DNA of 34,974 bases from Prochlorococcus sp. AG-673-L20 (GTDB lineage: Bacteria > Cyanobacteriota > Cyanobacteriia > PCC-6307 > Cyanobiaceae). A program made the translations under genes and the position numbers. The DNA lies in NCBI GenBank assembly GCA_003211135.1, contig QCTN01000015.1:1-34974 (forward strand), in the 5' to 3' direction. Each line of letters starts with the position of its first letter. The first letter of the stretch is position 1. Under the pieces are notes generated by a model, which ran no database searches, had not been told where the DNA came from, and saw only the letters and a program-made list of their open reading frames with translations. Positions 22,456 to 32,088 of the stretch are shown one piece after another.

Positions 22456-23034
22456 TTATGCTTTTGGTTTTGGTGGCATATAACCTTTTAGGCCAGAGCA
22501 TTCAAGACTATCAACTGTATCGACTCCAGTTGTTGAATTAGTACCAGTAGCTCTTTCACATAATGATTTTCTTTGAGAAAGATCAAGATTCGCATCAGTA
22601 AAGTCTGTTCCATCTATGATCGCCCCATCAAAAACACTTTTCATTAGCTCGCCGTTTGTAAGATTTGCGTCTGAAAAATCAGCATTATCAAAACGTACAG
22701 CATATGCAATAAGATCTTTCATATTGGCACCTTTGAAACTAGAATTCTTTGCAGTTGTTACACTCATATAGGCCCCTTGTAGGTTGGCTTCGCCTAAATC
22801 TTGATTAGATAAATCATATTTTACATATTCATTATTTTGAAGATCTGCACCATGAAGATCTTCTTTCAATCCATCTACTGATGAAGGATCACTGGGATAA
22901 AGCGCATTTGCAGATATTGGATTAAGAAGTAAACCAATAATTAATGGAAGAAAAATAAGAAGTCTTTTGAAAGACTTATTAAGTGATGAAAAAATTGAAA
23001 CCATTTCGATCGACATCAAATTAAAAAAAACCAT
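22456..23034 (-). CDS. Secreted pentapeptide-repeat protein, probably lumenal
   Basis: The 192-residue protein has a signal peptide: basic SFKRLL, then a hydrophobic stretch to ISANA at residue 44, with likely cleavage before LYPSDPSS. The mature part contains pentapeptide repeats of the A(D/N)LXX type: HGADLQN, DLSNQDLGEANLQGAYM, SSFKGANMKDL, FDNADFSDANLTNGEL and GTDFTDANLD. Two cysteines, C159 and C179, near the C-terminus could form a disulphide. Similar proteins occur in the thylakoid lumen of cyanobacteria and plants, with unknown biochemical role. Internal ATGs at residues 7 and 11 are alternative starts. It ends next to the convergent 122-aa gene, and its terminator lies inside that gene. 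Confidence 0.9.
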   Translation of the reverse strand: MVFFNLMSIEMVSIFSSLNKSFKRLLIFLPLIIGLLLNPISANALYPSDPSSVDGLKEDLHGADLQNNEYVKYDLSNQDLGEANLQGAYMSVTTAKNSSFKGANMKDLIAYAVRFDNADFSDANLTNGELMKSVFDGAIIDGTDFTDANLDLSQRKSLCERATGTNSTTGVDTVDSLECSGLKGYMPPKPKA

Positions 23035-23093
23035 ATGACTATTATTTCATGGGTTGGTCATTTACAAACCTACTTCTCACGAACTGTTGCAGT

Positions 23094-24032
23094 TTATTTA
23101 ATTTCTGCGGTTAAAAAATCTCTAGCGAGATAGGTATTAGGGAATATTGTCTGAGCTTCTCTTAGCAAATCGCTTGGCTTGATTGGACTTCTTTGAGTAT
23201 ATCTAGGACTAAAATGAGTGATAATTAGTTTCTTCGCGTTAGATAATAGTGCAGTTTTTGCGGCCATTATCGTTGTCGAATGTAATTTTTCATAAGCCAT
23301 TTTTTCATCTTCTTTGGAAAATGTAGATTCATGTACTAACAAATCTGCATTCTTGGATAGATTTACTGCTGATTCACTAAAAACTGTATCTGTACAATAA
23401 ACAAAACATTCACCTTTTCTGGGGGGGCCGCAGAACTCATTCCCATTAAAAGATCTTCCATCTTTCAAGGCAACTGTTTTTCCTGATTGTAATTCTGAAT
23501 ATATTGGTCCAGGAGGTATTTTAAAATCTTTTGCTTTTTTGATATCGAATATTCCTGGCTTATCTTTTTCGCTTACACGATAACCATAAGCAGGGAGTCT
23601 ATGCTTGAGGCAGGCACAATGGACTTCTATCTTATCGCTTTCAAATAAAACTTTATTTAGTGAGGCGAAATCTTCAACTTCTATAAAGCGCAAAGGGAAA
23701 GACAACTTGCAATAGCTATTCTTAAGTGCTGAAATTACAAAACTTCTTAATTCTGAAGGACCATAAATTTCAATACCATTACTGTTTCCCGATAATCCTA
23801 GTGTAGCTAAAAGACCTGGTAAACCGTAAATATGGTCTCCATGCATATGAGTAATAAATATCTTTTTAATTTGTGAAGACTTAATATCACTCTTCATCAG
23901 TTGATGCTGTGTTCCTTCACCGCAATCAAAAAGCCATACTTCAGCTGTTTGAGATAGTTTAAGTGCTAAGGAAGAAACATTTCTTGTTAAGGTTGGAACC
24001 CCAGAGCTTGTTCCCAAGAAAGTGATGTTCAC
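23094..24032 (-). CDS. rnz: Ribonuclease Z
   Basis: RNase Z cuts the 3' trailer of tRNA precursors, needed here since the tRNA-Val gene in the window has no encoded CCA. The 312-residue protein starts MNITFLGTSSGVPTLTRNVS. The metallo-beta-lactamase motif THMHGDH has H62, H64, D66 and H67. DTVFSE and VHESTF lie further on, and HSTTIMAAK and THFSPRY near the C-terminus complete the metal site. The exosite region (residues about 150-200) is present. Length is usual for the short bacterial form. It is divergent from the SpoIID gene across an 88-base spacer. Confidence 0.96.
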   Translation of the reverse strand: MNITFLGTSSGVPTLTRNVSSLALKLSQTAEVWLFDCGEGTQHQLMKSDIKSSQIKKIFITHMHGDHIYGLPGLLATLGLSGNSNGIEIYGPSELRSFVISALKNSYCKLSFPLRFIEVEDFASLNKVLFESDKIEVHCACLKHRLPAYGYRVSEKDKPGIFDIKKAKDFKIPPGPIYSELQSGKTVALKDGRSFNGNEFCGPPRKGECFVYCTDTVFSESAVNLSKNADLLVHESTFSKEDEKMAYEKLHSTTIMAAKTALLSNAKKLIITHFSPRYTQRSPIKPSDLLREAQTIFPNTYLARDFLTAEIK

Positions 24033-24120
24033 TTTTAATGTTATTTTTATTTTAATATCCTTATTAAATCTAGACTTTTAGTCAGACTTAGGCAAATGCA
24101 AAATTTGTTTTTCAAACATA

Positions 24121-25506
24121 GTGGTTTTTAAAATTATAAAAAATTCTCATAAATTTTATTTAATAGGGGTCATAACTTTCTGTGTTTTCCAAAATCACTG
24201 TGTTTATGCTGCCAAAGAGCCCTTGATAAGGGTTCTAATATCAAAAAATAAAAATTTGAGGATCAGATCAGATGGATCAATTCCATTAATCATAAAAGGA
24301 AAAGGTTTCTCAAATAAAAAAATTAAAGGTTTAACTTTAAAAAATTCAAGCAATAAAACCATAATATTTTTTGATAAGGATAAACAAAAAATCTACGATT
24401 TGAAGAATAAAGCAAAAATTGAAGTTAAATCTTCTGATAGAAGGGGTATATGGGTGGGGCAAAAAAGATACTCAGGAAAATTAAATCTATTAATAGTTGA
24501 TTCTGAGATATTGGTAATTAACATTCTTGGGATTGAGAAGTATTTAAGTTGTGTGGTTGGTTCAGAGATGCCAGCTAAATGGCCTTTAGAAGCATTAAAA
24601 GCTCAAGCTATTGCTTCAAGAACTTATGCTTTGAAGCAAAGAGGTAATTCTATTTATGATATTGATTCAACGAATAAGAATCAAGTCTATAATGGATTAG
24701 AGTCTAAAACTCCTAGAACTACAAGAGCGGTCAATAATACAAGAACATTAGTTTTGACTCATAAAAACAAATTAATAAATGCTTTGTTTCATAGCAGCTC
24801 AGGTGGGATGACTGAAAATAGTCAAGATGTATGGAAAAATAAATATCCATACTTATCGAGTGTTAAAGATTTTGACAGAACCAATCCTAAACTTCGATGG
24901 GAGAAAAGATTTTCTAACGAACAATTGCAAAAATTATTTCCACGTATTGGAGGGATAAAACAAATTGAGATTTTAAATATAACTAATACTGGAAGAGTAA
25001 AAAATGTAAAAATTTATGGGAATTATGGATCTGATCAAATATCAGGAGTAGATATTAGAAAAAGAATGGATCTTAAAAGTACCTTAGTAAGATTTAAATT
25101 TATTGAAGATAATATAATAGAATCTGATAAGGATAATTTTAAAATATTATCAACAAATAAGATTGAAGATGAACCCCTAACTCATATTGTTAAAGCTGGG
25201 GATAATTTAATTGATATTGCTTATAAATACAATGTAAATGTAAATGAAATAGTTGACTTAAATAGTATTAAAAATCCTTCACTAATCAATATAAATCAAA
25301 AATTATTAATTCCAAGAAATAGCTCGTCTAAATTATCACATTTAGAAAAAATTTTGGTAGTTTCTGGAAATGGATCTGGACATGGTGTAGGAATGAGCCA
25401 ATGGGGTGCTAAAAATATGGCTATTAGGGGAGAAAAAGCTGAAAGGATTTTAAAGCATTTTTATAGAGGGGTTAAAATAAAACCTTTTAGTAAATATTTT
25501 TTATGA
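24121..25506 (+). CDS. SpoIID/LytB-domain protein with an internal LysM domain
   Basis: The 461-residue protein starts at GTG and has an N-terminal hydrophobic segment (13-30, signal or anchor). The SpoIID/LytB domain starts about residue 110: KYLSCVVGSEMPAKWPLEAL (140-159) carries the likely catalytic Glu of the family, followed by KAQAIASRTYAL, ALFHSSSGGMTE (221-232) and the C-terminal GHGVGMSQWGAKNMA (420-434). Between residues 354 and 398, just before that final block, is a LysM peptidoglycan-binding domain (THIVKAGDNLIDIAYKYNVN, then NQKLLIP). SpoIID enzymes trim stem-less or amidase-processed peptidoglycan glycan strands. The insertion inside the catalytic domain is unusual. It ends two bases from truB. 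Confidence 0.92.
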   Translation: MVFKIIKNSHKFYLIGVITFCVFQNHCVYAAKEPLIRVLISKNKNLRIRSDGSIPLIIKGKGFSNKKIKGLTLKNSSNKTIIFFDKDKQKIYDLKNKAKIEVKSSDRRGIWVGQKRYSGKLNLLIVDSEILVINILGIEKYLSCVVGSEMPAKWPLEALKAQAIASRTYALKQRGNSIYDIDSTNKNQVYNGLESKTPRTTRAVNNTRTLVLTHKNKLINALFHSSSGGMTENSQDVWKNKYPYLSSVKDFDRTNPKLRWEKRFSNEQLQKLFPRIGGIKQIEILNITNTGRVKNVKIYGNYGSDQISGVDIRKRMDLKSTLVRFKFIEDNIIESDKDNFKILSTNKIEDEPLTHIVKAGDNLIDIAYKYNVNVNEIVDLNSIKNPSLININQKLLIPRNSSSKLSHLEKILVVSGNGSGHGVGMSQWGAKNMAIRGEKAERILKHFYRGVKIKPFSKYFL

Positions 25507-25508
25507 AA

Positions 25509-26426
25509 TTAGTTTGCGTTAAGAACTAATTTTGGCTGTAATTTAGTTTCCTCTTCATTAATAAAACCAATTCCTAATAGGATTTTTTTTTGGTCAATGA
25601 TTTTTATCGGTTTTTCATGATCAAATGTGGAGGTTCTAACAAAATTATTGGCATTAAATTTAATTATCCTTCCTGTTTTCCAGAAATTAATTTCTTCTTG
25701 GTTTGTTAAAACAAGTGTTGAAATATGATCAAGAGCAAAAATAGTAGGAATAATAAAAGGTTCTTTTTTGTATTTGAGATTACTAAGATCAGATATTTTT
25801 AAAGAATTTTTCTCATGGAATCCACAAGCTGAAATTCTTTTAAGTTTTAAAAGACAACCTTCAGAATCTAAGATCTCACCCAAATCTCTAGCGATCGATC
25901 TTATATAAGTTCCTGAGGAACATGAAATTTTGATTTCTAATATTCCATTTATTTGATCCCATTTGTTTAGAACTAATTCTTCTATTTCTACCTCTTTGGG
26001 TTTTAATTCAAATTCCTCATTTTTCAAAGATTTTTTGTATGCTCTTTCTCCATTAATGTGAACACTAGATACTTTGGGAGGTACTTGTTGGATAATACCT
26101 CTGAAGTTATTTAAATATTTATCTAATTGATTATGGCTCAATATCGGCCAATCTTTTCTGTTAAGAATTTCGCCTTGCATATCATCAGTTTTTGTTCTTA
26201 TGCCTAATTGGATTTGGCCAATATAGGTTTTGCCTTGAGGTAAATATTGAATAAATCTTGTTGCGCTACCTATTGCTATTGGTAAAGTGCCTGTTACATC
26301 GGGATCTAAAGTACCTGTGTGACCAACTTTTTTGGTATCTAATAATTTCCTTATTTGTTTAACGCAATCATGAGAGGTAAATCCTTTCTCTTTATTAATT
26401 GCTATAAATCCATCTTTAATTTCCAT
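25509..26426 (-). CDS. truB: tRNA pseudouridine(55) synthase
   Basis: TruB makes pseudouridine 55 in the T loop of tRNAs. The 305-residue protein begins with [20 protein letters not shown], carries the catalytic [20 protein letters not shown] (D41), then [20 protein letters not shown], a substrate loop with [17 protein letters not shown], and [16 protein letters not shown]. This is the normal order for the family. A C-terminal PUA-like extension follows. It is read towards the SpoIID gene, with stops two bases apart, and divergently from the methyltransferase gene across 77 bases. Confidence 0.97.
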   Translation of the reverse strand: MEIKDGFIAINKEKGFTSHDCVKQIRKLLDTKKVGHTGTLDPDVTGTLPIAIGSATRFIQYLPQGKTYIGQIQLGIRTKTDDMQGEILNRKDWPILSHNQLDKYLNNFRGIIQQVPPKVSSVHINGERAYKKSLKNEEFELKPKEVEIEELVLNKWDQINGILEIKISCSSGTYIRSIARDLGEILDSEGCLLKLKRISACGFHEKNSLKISDLSNLKYKKEPFIIPTIFALDHISTLVLTNQEEINFWKTGRIIKFNANNFVRTSTFDHEKPIKIIDQKKILLGIGFINEEETKLQPKLVLNAN

Positions 26427-26503
26427 TTTAATATTAAGATTCCTATGAGAACTATTTCTTACTATTTTATTATTTTTAAATAAGAAATTATTAAAGTAAG
26501 AAA

Positions 26504-27241
26504 TTGAAAAAAGATGAATTTATAATAAAAGAATTTATAGAGGATGCTTTTGATTTGAAATCACACTTAATGGAATTCTTGTCTATCGAGGAGGGTGATT
26601 TAGACGGGTTCCTCGAAAATGCAAAGATGGATTTAGCCAATCTTCATCCCGGGTGTAGTTTAAGTAAGGCTGAAGACTTTTATAAAGAAATTGTTGGAGA
26701 TAAGCATTTGGCAGATTTGGCAGCGTGGCATATTTCAAGTAAAGATTATATTGCTGACACGTTAAAACTTCAGCAGAGATTTTCAAGAAATTTGGTCTTA
26801 GACTTTGGTGGAGGGATTGGTACTCATGCTTTAGCTAATGCTATGTCTGCAAGTGTTGAGCATGTTTTTTTTGTAGATATTAATCAAACAAATAGGGATT
26901 TTGTAGAATATAGGGCTAAAAAACTTGGATTGGATAAAAAACTCACTTTTTGTAAAACAATTCAGGAAACAAAAATATCTATATTTGATACTATCGTATG
27001 CCTTGATGTATTAGAGCATTTATCTGATCCATCTTCTCATCTAGATACTTTTCATAAAATCATGGGTCCTAACTCAATTGGATTATTTAACTGGTACTTT
27101 TATAAAGGAGAAAATAATGAATATCCCTTTCACATTGATGATGAGCAAATTGTTGAAGAATTTTTTAAGACTCTACAATCTAATTTTGTAGAAGTTTTTC
27201 ATCCTATTCTAATTACCACAAGATCTTATAAAAAGAATTAA
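26504..27241 (+). CDS. Class I SAM-dependent methyltransferase-like protein
   Basis: The 245-residue protein has a unique N-terminal domain of about 90 residues. A Rossmann-type methyltransferase domain follows: motif [14 protein letters not shown] at 98-110, an acidic residue at the end of strand 2 (FFVDINQTN), and [20 protein letters not shown] at about 165-184. The LDVLEHL block is typical of methyltransferases acting on small molecules. The substrate is not known. The start is TTG at 26504, with no ATG close by. Its TAA shares the bases TTAA with the stop of rpmA. Confidence 0.85.
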   Translation: MKKDEFIIKEFIEDAFDLKSHLMEFLSIEEGDLDGFLENAKMDLANLHPGCSLSKAEDFYKEIVGDKHLADLAAWHISSKDYIADTLKLQQRFSRNLVLDFGGGIGTHALANAMSASVEHVFFVDINQTNRDFVEYRAKKLGLDKKLTFCKTIQETKISIFDTIVCLDVLEHLSDPSSHLDTFHKIMGPNSIGLFNWYFYKGENNEYPFHIDDEQIVEEFFKTLQSNFVEVFHPILITTRSYKKN

Positions 27242-27498
27242 AGAACCACATTTACTCTTTTTCTGTTTCTTAAATTCCTTTTAATACTATCAAAGCTTAC
27301 AATTCCTTCTTTTAGGGCAAAAAGTGTATCGTCTTTTCCTTTGCCAACGTTAATTCCTGGTAAAAAAGAAGTACCTCTTTGACGGATTATGATAGATCCT
27401 GCTGATACTTTTTCTCCCCCATAAGCTTTAACGCCAAGTCTTTTCGAATTAGAATCTCTTCCATTTCTGGTTGATCCTGTACCTTTTTTATGTGCCAT
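27238..27498 (-). CDS. rpmA: 50S ribosomal protein L27
   Basis: L27 sits near the peptidyl transferase centre of the 50S subunit. The 86-residue product begins [20 protein letters not shown] and continues [20 protein letters not shown], the universal L27 signature. Length is normal. It starts nine bases after the stop of rplU on the same strand, an operon pair found in most bacteria. The stop overlaps that of the convergent methyltransferase gene by the four bases TTAA. Confidence 0.98.
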   Translation of the reverse strand: MAHKKGTGSTRNGRDSNSKRLGVKAYGGEKVSAGSIIIRQRGTSFLPGINVGKGKDDTLFALKEGIVSFDSIKRNLRNRKRVNVVL

Positions 27499-27507
27499 TA
27501 GTAAAAA

Positions 27508-27948
27508 TTAGTTTTCGGGATTTGAGGTCTTTGGGCTAGTGCTCTTTGTTTTAACTTCAGTTTTTGAAGATGTTTTGGGAGTACTATTTGCTATTGTTAT
27601 AGATTTTACCATAACTCTTGTGAGTTCTTGTCTATGACCCATTTTTCTACGTGTCTTCTTTTTAGGACGCATTTTATATACGATTATTTTTTTATCTCTC
27701 TTATGAGAAACCACTTCTAATTCAATTTTTGCATTTTTTACGTAAGGTTGACCAAGTGAAATATTATCTTTATCTTTTATTAAAAGAATTTTATCAATAA
27801 TAATTTTATCTTTTTCTTTAGCATTTAACCTGTCAATATCATAATATTTATCAACTTCAAACCAGAATTGTTGGCCAGATGTCTCTGCTATTGCATACAA
27901 AATTTCATTTTGGACAGTATTGTCAGAAGGTTTTTTTGAAGAAGTCAT
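27508..27948 (-). CDS. rplU: 50S ribosomal protein L21
   Basis: L21 binds 23S rRNA. The 146-residue protein carries the L21 core: YAIAETSGQQFWFEVDKYYD, then KIIIDKILLIKDKDNISLGQ, VVSHKRDKKIIVYKMRPKKK and the end RRKMGHRQELTRVMV. A low-complexity tail (SKTEVKTKSTSPKTSNPEN) extends it by about 25 residues beyond the usual bacterial form. It is first in the rplU-rpmA operon and is divergent from kaiB across a 145-base spacer, where kaiA would lie in other cyanobacteria. Confidence 0.97.
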   Translation of the reverse strand: MTSSKKPSDNTVQNEILYAIAETSGQQFWFEVDKYYDIDRLNAKEKDKIIIDKILLIKDKDNISLGQPYVKNAKIELEVVSHKRDKKIIVYKMRPKKKTRRKMGHRQELTRVMVKSITIANSTPKTSSKTEVKTKSTSPKTSNPEN

Positions 27949-28093
27949 ATAATGAGGACGCTGAGAGGCTCAAATATATTAATTTGATTAAGCCTGTTTA
28001 GCTGTCTAGAATGTTAATTCATTTTCTTATTTTATAGTGTATTTAGTCAAGGTTTATTATTAAAATCTTTCATTAAACTTGAGGTATTAACAA

Positions 28094-28417
28094 ATGGCTG
28101 CAAGAAAAACATATATTTTAAAACTTTACGTAGCAGGTAATACTCCTAATTCAATGAGGGCTTTAAATACTCTTAAAGAAATTCTCGAAAATGAATTTAA
28201 AGGGGTTTATGCATTAAAAGTAATAGATGTTCTCAAACAACCGCAACTTGCTGAAGAAGATAAGATTTTGGCAACGCCAACTCTTGCTAAGATTCTACCT
28301 CCACCTGTTAGAAGAATAATTGGTGATTTATCAGATAGAGAAAAGGTTTTAATTGGATTAGATTTACTTTTTGATGAATTATCAGAGAGTGAATACAGTG
28401 GAGGTACAAAAAATTAA
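28094..28417 (+). CDS. kaiB: Circadian clock protein KaiB
   Basis: KaiB binds the CI ring of KaiC in its phosphorylated state and, with its fold switch, sets the timing of the clock. The 107-residue product contains [40 protein letters not shown] and [20 protein letters not shown], all typical of KaiB. A GAGG ribosome binding site lies about ten bases upstream of the ATG. kaiC follows after 62 bases on the same strand. No kaiA occurs between kaiB and rplU. Confidence 0.98.
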   Translation: MAARKTYILKLYVAGNTPNSMRALNTLKEILENEFKGVYALKVIDVLKQPQLAEEDKILATPTLAKILPPPVRRIIGDLSDREKVLIGLDLLFDELSESEYSGGTKN

Positions 28418-28479
28418 TAAAAACTTTTATAATTGAAAATATACAAATAGTTAAAGAATAATTTTCCCAGCCAAAATTT

Positions 28480-30009
28480 ATGAAAGATAAAAAAATTAGC
28501 AATTCAATAAAAATGCAAGTCCAGAAAATACCCACTGGGATAAATGGTTTTGATGATGTTTGTAGGGGAGGCTTACCTGCCGCGAGAAGCACTCTTGTTA
28601 GTGGTACATCAGGAACTGGTAAAACTGTTTTTTCTCTACAATATTTACATCATGGAATTTGTAATTTTGATGAGCCAGGAATTTTTATTACCTTTGAAGA
28701 GTCACCTTTAGATATAATTAGAAATGCAGCTAGCTTTGGTTGGGATTTACAGAAATTAATTGATCAAAATAAACTTTTTATTTTGGACGCTTCGCCTGAT
28801 CCTGATGGTCAAGATGTTGCGGGCAATTTTGATCTTTCAGGTTTGATTGAAAGGATTAGTTATGCGATTAGAAAATATAAAGCGAAGAGAGTTGCGATAG
28901 ACTCGATTACCGCTGTGTTTCAGCAATATGATGCTATTTATGTTGTTAGAAGAGAGATTTTTAGACTTATTGCGAGATTAAAAGAAATAGGAGTTACTAC
29001 TGTAATGACCACTGAAAGGGTGGACGATTATGGGCCAATAGCTCGTTATGGAGTTGAAGAATTTGTATCTGATAATGTCGTACTACTTAGAAATGTTCTT
29101 GAGGCAGAAAAAAGAAGAAGAACTTTAGAAGTTTTAAAGTTGAGAGGCACCATACATATGAAAGGAGAATTCCCTTTCACAATGGGAGATGACGGCATAA
29201 TTGTTTTTGCCTTAGGAGCGATGAGATTAACCCAAAGATCCTCGAATATAAGAATAAGTTCAGGAGTTAAAGATCTTGATGAAATGTGTGGAGGTGGCTA
29301 TTTTCAAGATTCAATAATTCTGGCAACAGGTGCGACTGGTACAGGTAAAACAATGCTGGTATCAAAGTTTATTGAAGATGCTTATAACAATAATGAAAGA
29401 GCCATACTTTTTGCCTATGAAGAATCTAGGGCTCAACTAAATAGAAATGCTACGAGTTGGGGAATAGATTTTGAAAAAATGGAGAATGATGGATTATTAA
29501 AAATTATTTGTGCATACCCTGAATCAACTGGCTTAGAAGATCATCTACAGATTATAAAAACTCAAATTAATGAATTCAAACCTAAGAGATTGGCAATTGA
29601 CTCTCTTTCTGCATTGGCTAGAGGTGTAAGTTTGAATGCTTTTAGACAATTTGTAATTGGAGTTACTGGTTATTCAAAACAAGAAGAAATAGCAGGTTTC
29701 TTCACAAATACTGCTGAAGAATTTATGGGAAGCCATTCTATTACTGACTCACATATTTCAACTATTACAGATACGATATTGTTATTACAATATGTTGAAA
29801 TTAAAGGGGAGATGGCTAGAGCTATAAATGTGTTTAAAATGAGAGGCTCATGGCATGATAAAAGGATTAGAGAATATATAATTACTGGTAAAGGCCCTGA
29901 AATAAAAGATTCATTTTCTAATTTTGAACAAATATTTAGCGGTGCACCTCATAGAGTTATTTCTGAGCAGAATATGCAAAATGTTTTTAAAGGGATTGAA
30001 AAAGATTAA
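28480..30009 (+). CDS. kaiC: Circadian clock protein KaiC
   Basis: KaiC is a double-RecA ATPase, autokinase and autophosphatase. CI (about residues 15-245) has Walker A GTSGTGKT (42-49) and catalytic glutamates E73-E74. CII has GATGTGKT (284-291) and E314-E315. The phosphorylation pair in HISTITDT is S427 and T428, equal to S431 and T432 of Synechococcus elongatus with a constant offset of four. The protein has 509 residues, a little shorter than the Synechococcus form, mainly at the N-terminus and the C-terminal tail on which KaiA acts. It forms an operon with kaiB. Its stop overlaps that of nblS through TTAA. Confidence 0.98.
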   Translation: MKDKKISNSIKMQVQKIPTGINGFDDVCRGGLPAARSTLVSGTSGTGKTVFSLQYLHHGICNFDEPGIFITFEESPLDIIRNAASFGWDLQKLIDQNKLFILDASPDPDGQDVAGNFDLSGLIERISYAIRKYKAKRVAIDSITAVFQQYDAIYVVRREIFRLIARLKEIGVTTVMTTERVDDYGPIARYGVEEFVSDNVVLLRNVLEAEKRRRTLEVLKLRGTIHMKGEFPFTMGDDGIIVFALGAMRLTQRSSNIRISSGVKDLDEMCGGGYFQDSIILATGATGTGKTMLVSKFIEDAYNNNERAILFAYEESRAQLNRNATSWGIDFEKMENDGLLKIICAYPESTGLEDHLQIIKTQINEFKPKRLAIDSLSALARGVSLNAFRQFVIGVTGYSKQEEIAGFFTNTAEEFMGSHSITDSHISTITDTILLLQYVEIKGEMARAINVFKMRGSWHDKRIREYIITGKGPEIKDSFSNFEQIFSGAPHRVISEQNMQNVFKGIEKD

Positions 30010-32075
30010 AATAATTCACTTATTTGAGAATCCGAAAAATTTTCTACATTACTAATTGTTTGTGCGAGTAATTCATCTTTATCAGATTGTTCTAGGGGTA
30101 AATCAAACCAAAAAGTTGTGCCGATTCCTAGTTCACTTGCCATTCTAATTTCACCACCATGTTTATCTATTATTCCTCTGACAATTGATAAACCTAATCC
30201 TGTACCTTGTTCGGTATGAACAGCATTTTCAACTCTATAAAAACGATCAAATATTTTCTCTTGGTCAGGTTGCGATATTCCTGAACCATTATCAGCTATC
30301 TCAATTCTTACTTTGGGTAAAGGTGAAACTAATTCACATTGAGGAGCATCTTTAGTATTGTTAGGGGGAAAGGCTGGACATGAATCAGGCCAAGTATAAG
30401 CCCTAATTTTAAGAGTGCTATTTTTCGGACTGAATTTCAAGCCATTCCCTAGTAAATTATCAAAAACTTGTAAAAGCAAGTCGAAATTTCCAAGAATTGA
30501 CGGGATATTTTCCTCGATATCATGTGCTAGGGAAACATTCTTTTCAGTAGCATTAAGCCTATAATTTCTAAGTGTTTGTTCAATAGCTGGTTTTATTTCC
30601 ATAGGTTCTAATTGGATTATTTTTCCTGATTCCAATCTTGATAAATCCAGTACATCATTAACTAGTCTTGTTAATCTATCAGTCTCTGAATTGGCTATAC
30701 CCAAAAATTCAAGTTGCTCCTCATTAGAAAGTTGATCTTTTAAATCATATAAAGTCTCTACATAACTTTTTATATTAAAAAGTGGTGTTCTTAGTTCATG
30801 AGAAACATTACTTATAAATCTATTTTGTGCTGCATTAAGTTCAACTTCCCTTGTTAAGTCTTGAATTGTTACTGCGATTCCTTTTAATTCAACTTTATTT
30901 GTATCCAAGACGGACTGTAAAACAATTCTTAAAGTCCTTGCAGGTTCGCCCAAGCTGCATCTTAAATCATCATTATCCTTTTCTCTTTTTAAGATTGATT
31001 CTATATTTGTATGTAAGTCATTGGATAAAATTTCAGGAATTTCATTTAAAAGATATTTACCTTCTAAGAATCTTCCTTCCCAACGAAATAGTCTTTTTGC
31101 TGTGGGATTAGTAAGAACTATTTTGCCTTTGGAGTCCAATAGTATTGCTCCATCTGCCATAGTAGCTATAAGTGACTGTTGCTTTATTTGAGCAGCTTTA
31201 AGTTCTTCAATATTTGCTTCGTCATAATTCTCTAGTTGAGAAGCCATTCGGTTAAAACCTGTGAGTAATTCACCAAGATCACCAGTCATCGGTAAAGAGA
31301 TCCTAGATTTGAAATTACCTTTTGATATTTCTCTAACGCCCTTTACCAATTCTCTTACAGGCCTGGTAATGGTTAATGCATTAAAAACTGCGCCAAGTAT
31401 CACTAATACCCAAATAGAAATGAAAACTGCTATTGTTACTTCTCTAGTTAATGCAGCACTCGATAAAGCCTTTTTATTTGGTGTAACTCCCAAAGCTAAT
31501 GTTCCAAGATACTTACCTTTCCATAACATTGGGACAAATACATCCGTAACTTGTCCTTGCGGAGTGACATGCTGCCTTACTAAAGGAAATTGAGGTCTCT
31601 TCTTTAATTCCGACGGTAACTTTAATTTTCTAGTTAATTGAAATTGATTATCTGAACTTGTGGGTGTAGCACTAATTGGAATTCCAAGTTGAACAATATC
31701 CTCAGCATCAGTAAAAAAAATATAACGTAAATTTCTACTTGATCTCCAAAACTTTTCTGCAACATTTGATATCTCTTTCTTTTGATTATTTGCAACTAGT
31801 TCAGTTACATTACCTGATAGTAAAAGTCCTAGATCTCTTGCATATCTTGTGTCATTCATACCAGCATCTCTTTGGATACTATTTAGAGCAAAAAATGTAA
31901 TGCCAGTCATTAAAAGGCTTACAACAAGAGTTGCTATAGCTAATAGTTTTGTTCTTAAACTAAAGCCACTCCACCAAGTTAAAACTCTATTAGACCAGTA
32001 ATTAGGACTATTATCATCAATCATTAGCTTTGAAGGAGTAAGTTTTATTTTATTAGACTCATTACTTTCTATCAT
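30006..32075 (-). CDS. nblS: NblS/Hik33-type sensor histidine kinase
   Basis: The 689-residue protein fits the cyanobacterial NblS/DspA kinase, which controls high-light, nutrient and cold responses, including hli genes and photosystem levels. In order it has a first membrane span at about 44-66, an extracytoplasmic sensing region at about 67-210 (including FTDAEDIVQLGIPI), a second span at about 212-236, a HAMP domain at about 237-290, a PAS domain at about 298-410, and HisKA with FISNVSHELRTPL (phospho-acceptor H426). HATPase_c has N box DNLLGNGLKFSP, DNGSGI (595-600) and GTGLGLS (624-630). The stop overlaps that of kaiC by four bases. purD lies 13 bases upstream on the same strand, so the two are probably co-transcribed. 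Confidence 0.95.
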   Translation of the reverse strand: MIESNESNKIKLTPSKLMIDDNSPNYWSNRVLTWWSGFSLRTKLLAIATLVVSLLMTGITFFALNSIQRDAGMNDTRYARDLGLLLSGNVTELVANNQKKEISNVAEKFWRSSRNLRYIFFTDAEDIVQLGIPISATPTSSDNQFQLTRKLKLPSELKKRPQFPLVRQHVTPQGQVTDVFVPMLWKGKYLGTLALGVTPNKKALSSAALTREVTIAVFISIWVLVILGAVFNALTITRPVRELVKGVREISKGNFKSRISLPMTGDLGELLTGFNRMASQLENYDEANIEELKAAQIKQQSLIATMADGAILLDSKGKIVLTNPTAKRLFRWEGRFLEGKYLLNEIPEILSNDLHTNIESILKREKDNDDLRCSLGEPARTLRIVLQSVLDTNKVELKGIAVTIQDLTREVELNAAQNRFISNVSHELRTPLFNIKSYVETLYDLKDQLSNEEQLEFLGIANSETDRLTRLVNDVLDLSRLESGKIIQLEPMEIKPAIEQTLRNYRLNATEKNVSLAHDIEENIPSILGNFDLLLQVFDNLLGNGLKFSPKNSTLKIRAYTWPDSCPAFPPNNTKDAPQCELVSPLPKVRIEIADNGSGISQPDQEKIFDRFYRVENAVHTEQGTGLGLSIVRGIIDKHGGEIRMASELGIGTTFWFDLPLEQSDKDELLAQTISNVENFSDSQISELF

Positions 32076-32088
32076 TTAATTAATCCTC

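Noticed and set aside
27949..28093. Search for a kaiA remnant or an L21 leader in the rplU-kaiB spacer
   Set aside because: No frame resembles KaiA and no convincing conserved RNA structure was seen by eye.
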